Shown here in pieces: positions 50,001-62,000 of a stretch of 64,000 nt of DNA (the stretch's first letter is position 1; every line of letters begins with the position of its first letter). The notes under the pieces were generated by a model. The model ran no database searches, had not been told where the DNA came from, and saw only the letters and a list, made by a program, of their open reading frames with translations. Source of the DNA: Enoplolaimus lenunculus (Eukaryota; Nematoda; Enoplea; Enoplida; Thoracostomopsidae). The translations under genes were made by a program, and so were the position numbers. The stretch is taken from positions 62,001-126,000 of the forward strand of contig JASANG010001598.1 of assembly GCA_030248215.1 (NCBI GenBank), written 5' to 3'.

Positions 50001-53000
50001 TCCATATTCCGCACCTCCGCCCACTTGGGCCAGGTAACAAGTCGGCATCAGTCAATATTAAGCCGGTGTCAGTAAACATAACTTCTAAGTGAAGTATATA
50101 CGCACTTAACTTTCAACTTCGATCAAAGGAAAACCGCAAGTTAAGACTGAATAATTTAAAAAATTTTGACATTGACAGAAAACTTACCATATGAAACGTC
50201 CGCGTTTCATATTTATTATTTGGATTCGGCGAAGTCGCCCAAAATAAATTGTACCAACAACTTGGATCTAAATTAACATAACCGTGAACAATGGTTTATA
50301 TATTAGTCCTGTCTACAGGAACTCTATAAAAAATATTAAATGATACCATAGCATTTTCAAAATCTAATTTATAGACCGGGTGTGATAGGATGTCACAAGG
50401 CACAGGCCCGGCCTGTAGCCAGAGGTGCGGCAGGGAGAGGCTCAACGCGTCTGAGAGAATTTTGCCCCCTCAGAGTATTTCCGGTCTTGCTTGTAAGTCA
50501 TCAAAAACTATTGTATGCCCCTCCTGGATAATTTATAGCCCCACTAGCAAGATGAGCTGGCCACGGGCCTGAGTAGACATGACCGACCCCTTGCTCCCGG
50601 TCCACAATGCCAATACTCGAGGTTTTACACCTGGCTTATTATTGGTTTCCTGCGCTCTACCTATTAAACAAACCAGTATGAACCAATACATTCATTTATT
50701 TTAGTCCGGCGGATGCCGTAGTGTTTATTCATCGTTAACGATTTGCGAATTCTATTGCAAAACCTAATATTTTAGTCGTGCTTCCACTGCTGGACTCCAA
50801 AAATCCCGATTTCTATGCAGTCGAGACGCCACCGATTGCCGGCGACAGCGTTTTAGCTTCAGTAGCGGGCCCGTAGGCAGAGATGAGGTCAGGAACGGCT
50901 CCGCCAACTCTTAAAAATTTTTTCCACCTCTCTAGAAAAGTTTCAACCGTGCAAGATAGTAATTGGAAACCGTTGTATGACCGCTCCTAAATAATTTTTA
51001 GCCCCTCCTAGCAAGGTTAGCTGGCTACGGTCCAGTAAAGTCATTGCTGAGGTCCTGTGCAAATTAAAATTAATGTTTCTATTATGAAACGTTTCACTAT
51101 ATAAACTGAGAATTAAACCTACAATCGCTGTTTGGAGTCCACGAGACTAACGCTCGAATTTTACCAGCGTTATTATCATTGCTGTTTTGACGACTTGCAC
51201 CCGACTGTAAACTGCTACGAGACACTGAACGAGAAGATTCATAAGTAGTTTGACGAAGTATCGCGATAGTCGTTGGCTGCGGTGGAGAGCCAACGTACCC
51301 TAAAATAGAAATTCAAAAATTAAATCGGATCATTCCGAGAGGCGGGATTGAGCGGCAGGTATATCCCAAGTTTTTATGATTGTAGATTTCTACTCTAACT
51401 GACCCTCGTTAGCTCCCTGCCAAAAGGTAGTATTAATCATGAATGATCCAGAAGCCATTTCACGAGCCTGTAACCAGAGAGGAGACAAGGACGTTCACAG
51501 AGAGGAGACAAGGACGTTCAGCACCCGTAGAAAAATTGTGGTCCACTGGAAACGTTTCAACCACACTTACGTGACATCGTACACCCTTATACGACCCTTT
51601 CTTCAACAAACTTTTATCCTTGGACTTCAACAAACTTTTATCCTTGGAGATACATACATATTCACCGTCCATCAGAAGGATATACTACTGTTCACAAAAA
51701 TTCATCAGATATCAAAATATGAAAAGATTTTTTCAAATTCAACGATTTTTGCGCAAACACACTCCGGCAACGAAAAATTGCTTACAAAAATCAAACACAA
51801 AATTACTTCTCGCGTGCCGACTATGATAAAACCAGCTGCTCTGCACCCAAACGCCTGCGGATCCATTTTCGGCGAATGCAAGCACGCGAAATTGAAATTC
51901 TTCAACTGGAATTTCGCTAACTTTAACTGTTCGCTTTTCTGTCTAACACACAAAAAAATCTTCGCTTAATTTTCAAAACATTCTCAACGACAATATTCAC
52001 AGTTAAATATCAAAACTTAAAGCATATTTTGATGCGATTAAAATTGTTCCAAGTCGTTACGCTTAGGCCAACCCGATGACTAAGCCTAAATCTTATTCCA
52101 TAATTAATTTATGCCCAAATCGTCTACGCTTAGACAAAAAAAACACCGCCAACGGCCGACTGACTAATAGCCCAAGATGCTCGATTTGATAACCGCTCCA
52201 TTTTGGTGCTAGCGTTTTACCTTCGGCTTGATACTTCTAGGCTAAAATCGTTGCCGCGTCCCTGTCCTAAGCTGAAGGCTAAACTTGTTCCGAGAATTTA
52301 TTTGACAGATATTTTAAGCAAGATACGTGATGAGACTAAAGTAAATAAACTCCAAATCTCAGGTTACGGCTACATTTTTAAAGACACAAATTATTCACAG
52401 TTATATTAACCCTAAGCGTATGGTTAGAGTCCAAGTCAAAAGTGTCCTTAAAAGTTATAGGTTACACAAGAAACAGTCTAGGTTTAATCTAAGTTCGTAG
52501 AGTTTTTAATTTTCAACTTATTAAGGCAGAGACCGGTATTTGGGATGAAGTACCTCCAGTCAGAGCGTCAACAGCTGGTTCGGCCAGTATCATGACAATT
52601 CGTCGCCCAACAACTTATCATTCAAAATTTCATCAACTCGACAATTCGTCGCCCATCATTATGCTTAGGTTAGGCTTGTGCCTAGGTTTATTCACAGGCT
52701 ATAGGACACTGTTGGGCCACAAGTTGTCAGGCGACAAATTGTCGGTCGCAGATTTGGTTTGGCACATCATTTAATTAAAAATAAGTCCTTCGCAAAAATA
52801 CAGCCTGTGTACCATTCCCAACTGATCCCACGGTTTTGTTTCTTTGGCTTGAAGTTCTTTTTTGAAATAGCGAAATCGGACTTGCATGAGGTAGATAATT
52901 GGTAAATCTTCGTGTCTAGAAAAGCATTGAAATTGAAAAATTAACATACAATAGACGATTCAAACATATTTTACGATATTTTGAATTTTCAATGATCCGC

Positions 53001-56000
53001 TGAAGTAATAAATAGTTAAGTATCCGCTTCACCATCCCTGCCTTATGTTAACGTTGGTAAAAGTGGTTTAAGCAAACATTAAAGCCATATACCAATTTAA
53101 ATTTCAAATAGTTAATTTTGACAATTTTATAAAAACGAAAACCGAACGAATTGGTTTCATTCGGCAACATATTAATATCATTTTCAGGTGTTTCAGTTTA
53201 TAGCTCGGAAAATGTATCCACCGAAATTTCTGGGGGCATGTAAAAAAGTCTTTTTCGCAGGCTTTAGAATAACTTGCCGAATGATAGAGTCTTAAATAAT
53301 TTTCTCACTCGCAAAAAGTATTATACGAAGTGATGCGAATAGCCTACCGGAATGAAATCATGACTACGCCCCTGATCCCAACAACTGAACGTATTCAAAC
53401 GGAAGAAACTAGATCAGAACACAGGGACATTACAACCGGTATTACAACAATTCGTCGAGCGAAAACTTGTAATCCGAAATTTCATCGACTCGACAATTTT
53501 TCGCCAATCATTACGTATGCTTAGGATTAGGCTTAGGCTTTGGATTACAATTACGATTATGCTTAAATTCATTCTTAGGCTTTAGGACACTGTTGGGAAA
53601 ATAGCTGTCGGGTGACGAATTATCGTAGATTAATCCAAACCACCTTTAATCTCACGTACCGAAGGAAATAGCGAAAAACGAATCAGTACTCAAGTCAGAT
53701 CCGTACCCCGCCGCCAAAAGCCTAAGCAATTAATTTCCATAAAATCAGTCAAAGACAAGGACTAACCGCTTTGAATGGGATTAAACTCCATCTTTCCCAT
53801 TCTTACGGCTACACACTTGCTCAAGGTGGTTCAACTAACAGATCATACCTTTGATCTTGTAGCCGCATATTAACCGATGCATTTAAGTGCAATGACTCGA
53901 ACGGACCGTAAATATTAAAGCAAAGCAAGTCAATTGACGCAACTGCTATTGAACATTTGCATGATGACGTTTCTGAAATTTGAAACGAAAAACAATGAAA
54001 GTTGAAGTCATTAAAAATATAATTTAAACTTCAAAAGCGGCCCCAACGGCATAGTAGGTGCTTAAAAACTAGCGCTGAACGAATTCAGGATGCCAATAAA
54101 TAAAAAATACCGAATCCGGATACAGTAGTGACCCGAATAAGAGAGGGAGTAATAAGACAGATGGTGTCCCCTTTTTGAGTTCCAATCAATAGGAGTCTGT
54201 AACCCTAATTGGAGTCTGTATGTATCCATAGTCAATTAGTGGATAGCGTTCAAATGTCTTAATTAAAGTTAAAGTGATTATTATAAAACAATGGTCAAGA
54301 CTGCTTAAATAACAGACAGTTCAGACGACCCGCATAAACTTCATTAATTATTAAATCCATAAAAAGACTGAGGAACAAGGATTTCAACAAAAAACTTCAG
54401 AGCAAGTCAGTTCTGCCGAAGAGAACAGAATGTAAAAGGGAAGGATTTTGACTATAACTAACATTGAGAGCCTTAAAAATAAATTAGCTTGTGACTGAAT
54501 AACATGAGACCATCCTCTGGAGATATAAAATAAATATCAGTTTCTCCTCTTAGTCACGCCACTACAGCATATTAAGTGTACATTTCCAATAAAGTGTAAA
54601 ACATATATGAGGGACAATATGGTTAGAGGGACGCTGGCTGTGTTTTGCGTAGATGACGCAAAAAACTCGTTTTGAATAACTTTTTTTGCTAAAATTTCGT
54701 TTTTTAATTCTGCAAGCCACTCGTGGAGAGCATTTGAACGAGGGATGGCGCTATGACTGGCGCTAAACTTTTCATCTAACATTTAAGCATACATTTTTGG
54801 TTCACAAGAAAAACATAAATAAATACGTAAACAAAATTAAACATCATCGTACCTGGTGTGTGTAAAATTACGCTAATTACGTACACAGATAACTATTTTC
54901 TGTTTAGCTGTAAGCCTAAGCCTACGAGACGGGATTATATTATTCTACAACTGTAAAAGTGAATTCAAAACAAAATTGTTTCATCACAGTTTGCTACAAT
55001 CTTTTGTTCAATAGATTCTAACAAAAGTTCAACAATACAAACTCAACGTTTAAAACTTCTTTTAAAACATACGATTAACGTCGATTTGATTTTTTGCGTC
55101 TTGAAAATACTGGCACCCTTGCGCGCAGAAGTCATTCTAAAACAGTAATCATTATAATAAAAATTCGAACCGTTCACAAACATTTTTCTAAAAATCATAT
55201 GAAGGCTGGAAAAAAATTATTAATATTTAAACTTATTTTCGTGACGAAATAAGCCTACTAAACATAGTATTTGAAAAAAATTAGGACGGCATCGAAACCA
55301 AAAATTTTGTCGAGCAGACGTATACCAAAAATTGTAGTTCGACCAATAGTTGATGCTTACTTTTAACAAGTGTGTCGGATATTCTCCGGCGTCCCCTACG
55401 CCGAGGAATATCCGCCAGCGCGCTAAAACCCGGCCCTCGAGCCCCAAGGAGCCCTCGGGCCGCCCTAAATCCCCCTTTCAACAACTACAACAACAACAAT
55501 AATAACCTAAACCCCCCCTGCCACTGTACTCGTTCCTGTAGCGCAGTTAAGCGCTGGCCGGACTGAGTTTCGCACCTTACCGCTCGTTTTAATGTTCGTT
55601 ATAGCAGCCATGTGTCAATCAATACATATCACATTTTAATGTTGTTAGCCTGCGTATCACCTTTCTATCACAGCAGCCGCATTACGCGTATATATATTTT
55701 ACATCAAAATATTTTCGTATTGCAACTACAGTGGTTATAACAGGGGAAACGTGATACTTGTTTTTAAGTTAGAGGGCATTGACCCAGAACCGCCACCAAC
55801 GGCCTGAATTTGAATTTCAAAAAGTTTTTGAATGGTTTCCAATCATTGTTTTTGGGTTTAGCGCTGCCGGTAACCGGGCTCGGACCGCACCCGTCCAACT
55901 TCGGTTACTTTTCCCCGTGTATTTTTACGCCGTATTACGAGTCGATTTTAACAAGTTACAAGCAACGACTTTAAAGGCTAATATCTCGTTAATGGCCAGT

Positions 56001-59000
56001 TAGAATTTGAAGCAAATCGACATCTAGGCCATTTAAAGAATTAGCCATGAAGGCTCAAATCCAGAAAACTATGGGTTACTTTCCGGACCCCGATTTCTCC
56101 TATCTAAAGTACTATGAGTGCCTAAAGACACGTTGTGTCTAAAAATGAAGCTTGTGTGTGGCTCAAGCCACTTATAATTGCATACAAAAAATGCGTGTAC
56201 CGTTTTTGTATTGTTTTTATTGTCGTAGCCGTTAGCCTGCCATAGGTCAAGGCCCGCGCGGCAGGCTCAACGGCTACTTATGGTTTTAACCCAATTGCAT
56301 TCAGGTTTATCGCGTACGATAGTACTTAATCGCAATTTGATCAGCGCTCTAGCGCTCAATTATCTATTGGGTTAAAAGTCCGCGGATAGCGGCACTATCA
56401 ATAATTTCGGCTTCGGCCTTATCCAATAATTTCGGGCAGTTAATCCCGCTTTTTTCCAGCTATTTCGGTTCCCCAGAATACCGTAGCTGGACCGAAACTA
56501 TCACTATTACTGTGTCATTACTGTATAACTTGTGTTATTGCGTTAATAAACAACCAGTATTACTGGTCCCTGTGAACCTGAGTTGAAGGTATTATTTGGT
56601 GATTGTCGGACTCGAGTAAAAACACTCATAGCCGGCTCCCCTGTCGAAAATAGGTTCACACAAGCGGAGTTATCCATGTGTTTCTGTACCCACCCAAGTC
56701 AGAAACCCAACAACTTATATGGTGACCACGATACTTTCGCAACCTTCAACTTGGATCAGTAAACCCTGGTAACTATCGCAATAATTGTAACTATAATAAC
56801 CTACCATAATAATTAACTCGTTATCACTGTCCCCGTATGAAAATAAATCGTTGACTACTTAACCAACCGTATTCAACCGATTGTATTATATTTTTTAATT
56901 TGATTCAATTGTAATTATGCCCGAATCAGACCTTGATTGTTCATTTGATGACACTCAGAACACTACAACTTGTAATAATAATGATCAATCCCGGCCTCCG
57001 TCCCCGCCGACCAGCGTGGGTGCGGCGGCCTCAACCACACCGAAATCGACCATCGACCCATCTCAACAGACCATGTTGACGATGATGTCCGATATGCTCA
57101 CCCGCATGGAGTCAAAACCCAGGGCCGTTTTGAGACGATCACAACGAATCAGACGCATGTCCTGGAGGCGGTAACAGCCATTGACACCAAGTCAGAGCAG
57201 CGCACCAACGACGTCATGTCGCTACTGTCAACAATCACCAACGTCGTCTCGCAGTTGGAAAGCGACCGCCAACAATCAGAAGCAGCGCAACAAGAGTTAC
57301 GCGATCGAGTCAAACGGCTGGAGACGGAGTTTCGGCAACGGTTCGCGCAGGTCAACACAACCAGCAGCAGCCAAAGCAACGACACAATAACGACGATTAG
57401 TCAACAAGTGTCAGCCGACTCCCAAGCAATCTCTGCAGCCAACGGCAGTCGTCAGGACAGCAACCCGTTTCCGACCACCGATCTGCCGCTGACCAATCGC
57501 CCCAGCTCAGCAATGTCTGCACATAGCTTCCACTCGGCGGCCAACAACAACGCAAACGGTGCGCTAAACAGTCCACCTCACTCAACCAACAGCCAGCCGT
57601 GGACCGTCAATGGCAATGAGCTACAACTGGACGTCAATCAGCCAACCCGTCTGACGATCCCAATTTTGCAAACTGTTCAATCGCGTCCGTTTTCGATCAA
57701 AAAATACGACGGCACGTACGATTTTGAACAGTTCATGCGCTTGTTCAACGATGAACTCGAGATGGGCGATATCAACAGTGCCCAAGAAAAACTGCGGATG
57801 TTCAAGCGTCATATTGTCGACGCTGCCCGCACCTTCTTAGATCGGTTGCAATGCGAATATCCCCAAGATTCAAAAGACTATGACTTTTTAGTTCGCCAAT
57901 TTCGCGACCGATTCTCCACAACATCAAAGTTCACAGATAGTTTGCGCCGATTCAAGCCAATCAAACAAACTGGGTCGGTCCGCAACTATTCCGACGAACT
58001 CAAAGTGTTCTTTGACAAACACCTCAAAGAATACTACGGTCACCCGGAAGTCGCTGAATCCATCCTGTGTGATACCTTCCGGGAAAACCTTAAGCCAGTG
58101 TTGCAGCGAACCATCTGCGCAGAGGAAGGCAACTCCTTTGCCTCTCTGTGCCATCGCGCGACCGTGGCAGAACGCAAATGCGACAACTGTGGACGCAACA
58201 ATCACACCACAGAGCAATGCTTCCGCAAGAACCAAGGCGGCGAAGGATCCGGCAACCAGCCTCCTCCCGCCCAAGCCAATAACAACCAAGTGACGCTAAG
58301 CAGCCCACGTAAGAACCGTGGTACTCGAGGTGGTCGACGACACAACCAGCGTCCTACCACCCCGCCCCCTCTCTTCACCCTGGAAATTACTCACCCACGT
58401 CCTACGCCGACGCAGCGTCACACAACATCAATTTCCGCGTTCGTGACGGCAACAATTTCCGCAACACGAACATTTCCGCCCTGCACAACGGATCCATCTC
58501 CACCCCCAATGTGCCAACACCAGCGCCGACGTCCGGCCCACACGATTTTACATCGAGCCAAGATCGACCGCTTTTATATCACGGCACTATTAAACAGTGG
58601 GGCAGATGTATCGTTGATGCACTATGATTTATACAAACAATATCTACCACACCTCCCGATTAATAAGAACTGTACCTTAATGTGTAATGGATTTGATAAT
58701 AAACAATCTGTTCAAACCCTAGGCACTATTACCCAATGTATGGCAATCGGCAACGTCAACAAACGCGTCACCATCCACGTCGTCCGTCAGATGCAAACAG
58801 GTCTACTGCTCGGCGACGATGTCCTGTCCGATTTCGGCATGATTCTCGATTTCAATCGCACTCAAGTCCTGGTTGCGAACGAGCCTGTCGAGTCGTGGAC
58901 AATGGGACGCACCGTCCAGAACAACCGATACGTGGCGGAATACATCAAAAACTCCGAACCACGTCCCGTCAACACGGGTCCACGCCGCCAACCCACGCAC

Positions 59001-62000
59001 GCAACAATCTGTCGCGTAGCCGTTAGCACGATAATCCCGGCCCAAAGCGCCTCTTTCGTCCGATGCCAAACAAAGTCAACAGTGCCACATGGCTCCGAAT
59101 TGATCGTTGAGCCTGCGCGGCCGGTCAGCTTGGATGCCCCAGTCCTGCTACCCCGCGCCGCTATCAAAACTTCGTCCGATTGTCAATTCGACGTGCCAAT
59201 CGTCACCTTGGGCGACACAGCAATCAAAATTTCGGCCAACACCGAGCTAATGGTCGCCGAGACAATCGAATCGACAACTACATTGGTCACCACCGACGAA
59301 GCAACGGCCAATGCCTACAACGTTGACGCGTACCAACCGACACGGCCTGGTCGCGCCAACAAACAATAAACAGCGCGTGTCAGGCAACACCTACACGTCC
59401 TGACCGCAAGCTACAAGCCGAGCAACTCGTCAACGACCTGCGCAACAAATGCAAATCGGCTCAAAACATCATTCTACCCGAAGGTGTCAGCCTGCGCGAT
59501 TGCCGCATTACAGAAGACGAGAAAGAACTGCTGCAGCACGCGCTTCCCGACAGCAACGACGAATACGCGCAGCTCAAGAACGCGCGCGAGCGTCCGCAAG
59601 TCAAGACAGCGCCTCCTCGGCCTCTTCCCGTCAACGCAGCCTATCGCAACAGCGACGTCAGCAACCACCGCGGCTACAACGCGTACAACAAAATCAACAA
59701 CGCGCACAACAGCAAATTCAACAACAACCACCACAACAACGCGCTCCTCCTGGACGCCGCCCGCGTCAGGAGGACCGCAGTCCACGACGTCCATCAGCAC
59801 ATCAACGTCTCAACGACAGCAGACGTCAAAAATGAACAATCATTTAATTTTCATTTGTATGGTTGTGCGGCGTCATTTCATTCAATACGTACTTTCATCT
59901 ACTTTTCTCGAACATTTATGACTATTTTCATGCGCTCTAGCGCCTATTCTGTTTCATTACTGTTCAATTGCGTTACTTTTCGCCAGCATTATGATTTCAA
60001 AAAAACTAATTACTTACCATTTTTATATCATTGTTCAACGGGTCGCAATACCAATGATTGCCCAACAACTTTCAATTATTTCCAAAAAACTTATTAATTG
60101 TTCAACGTCAGTTTACTACGTGTTCAACAGCTATTATTTTGTTTTTCAACTGATTATTTCGCTTTACGTATGGTTCAATTCAACCGCTTATTATTTGCCA
60201 TTATTTCAACTATTTTACGTACTGTCAACGCATTCCGAAGACATTATTTTCAATTACATTTCGGGTAATACGTCATTCCATTTTACTTGTGCTACTTTTT
60301 ATCATACGTGTACCCCAACCACTGGCTTAGCTGTCCCTTGCCCAAACTACAGCCTAAGCTATCGTTTTAACCTAAAATTACTGTAGCATTGCGTGTCTGT
60401 AACCATCAGCGCGCCTCCCTATTTTCCGCTTTCAGCGACAAGGGACGTCGCAGGCTAAGCCAGGGGTTGTCGGATATTCCCCGGCGTCCCCTACGCCGAG
60501 GAATATCCGCCAGCGCGCTAAAACCAGGCCCTCGAGCCCCAGGGACTCCTCGGGCCGCCCTAAACCTCCCTTTCAACAACTACAACAACAACAATAATAA
60601 CCTAAACCCCCCTTGATCACATTTTAAGTTCTTTATCACAGTCTGCGTATCACCTTTCTATCACAGCAGTCGCATTACGCGTATATATATATTTTACATC
60701 AAAATATTTTCGTATTGCAACTACAGTGGTTATAACAGGGGAAACCTGATACTTGTTTTTAAGTTAGAGGGCATTGACCCAGAACCGCAACCAACGGCCT
60801 GAATTTGAATTTCAAAAAGTTTTCAAATGGTTTCCAATCGTTGTTTTTGGGTTTAGCGCTGCCGGTAACCGGGCTCGGACCGCACCCCGCGGTCCAGCTT
60901 CGCTTACTTTTTCCCCGTGTATTTTTACGCCGTATTTCGAGTCGATTTTAACAAGTTTCAATCAACGACTTTAAAGGCTAATATCTGTTAATGGCCAGTC
61001 AGGATTTGAAGCAAATCGATATCTAGGCCATTTAAAGAATTCTCTATCCGATGATACAAAATTTATCTTAGCCATGAAGGCTCAAATTCAGAAAACCATG
61101 GGTTACTTTCCGGACCCCGATTTCTCCTATCTAAAGTACTATGAGTGCCTAAAGACACGTGTGTGTCTAAAAATGAAGCTTGTGTGTGGCTCAAGCCACT
61201 TATAATTGCATACAAAAAATGCGTGCACCGTTTTTGTATTGTTTTTATTGTCGTAGCCGCTTAGCCTGCCACAGGGCAAGGCCCGCGCGTCAGGCTCAAC
61301 GGCTACTTATGGTTTTAACCCAATTGCATTCATTCAGGTTTATCGCGTACGATAGTACTTAATCGCAATTTAATCAGTGCTCTAGCGCTCAATTATCTAT
61401 TGGGTTAAAAGTCCGCGGATAGCGGCACTATCAATAATTTCGGCTTCGGCCTTATCCAATAATTTTGGGCAGTTAATCCCGCTTTTCCCCAGCTATTTCG
61501 GTTCCCCAGAATACCGTAGCTGGACCGTTACTATCACTATTACTGTGTCATTACTGTATAACTTGTGTTATTGCGTTAATAAACAACCAGTATTACTGAT
61601 CCCTGTGAACCTGAGTTGAAGGTATTATTTGGTGATTGTCGGACTCGAGTAAAAACACTCACAGCCGGCTCCCCTGTCGAAAAGAGGTTCACACAGGCGG
61701 AGTTATCCATGTGTTTCTGTACCCACCCAAGTCAGAAACCCAACAACTTATAAAGTGTATGCAACTGGATACAATCTCTACAAAAAATGTTCCCAGCACA
61801 CGTATGTTTTTGGCTTACCCCACCATTTAGGGGGTAAACAAACATTTCAAGTATCTTTAACTTACATCTGTTAACTAAATTCGAACAGATTAGTTGCTTC
61901 TCTAATAATCTTTCCAACGGTGCAAACAAGATCTACTACAAAACTGAATGGGTGTCGGGCAAAAATACAACACGTGCTGGTACATTTTGTACCACACGAT

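Larger units (their letters stand above)
55373..61752 (+). mobile_element. Gypsy-type LTR retrotransposon, incomplete fossil, antisense inside RTK intron
   Basis: 6380 bp from LTR to LTR, flanked by a 5-bp direct repeat AAGTG (55368-55372 and 61753-61757). Parts: 5' LTR, a primer-binding-like TGGTGACCAC directly after it (56720), a gag/protease-like region, a stretch without recognisable domains, and the 3' LTR. I see no reverse transcriptase, RNase H or integrase, so it looks incomplete and could move only with help from a relative. The LTRs differ by a few percent plus length changes, suggesting a moderately old insertion. It lies opposite in strand to the kinase gene. Confidence 0.88.

Noticed and set aside
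51439-51969. 176-codon plus-strand frame
   Set aside because: It overlaps, in antisense, a well-supported FN3 exon (51807-51942), contains two short direct duplications, and has no domain.
58803-59167. Minus-strand frames inside the LTR fossil
   Set aside because: Shadows of the GC-rich gag/protease frame on the plus strand.
61870-61930. Possible upstream kinase exon with a GTAAGT donor
   Set aside because: Its phase joined to 53849-53972 would create a stop codon, and the peptide is not FN3-like.
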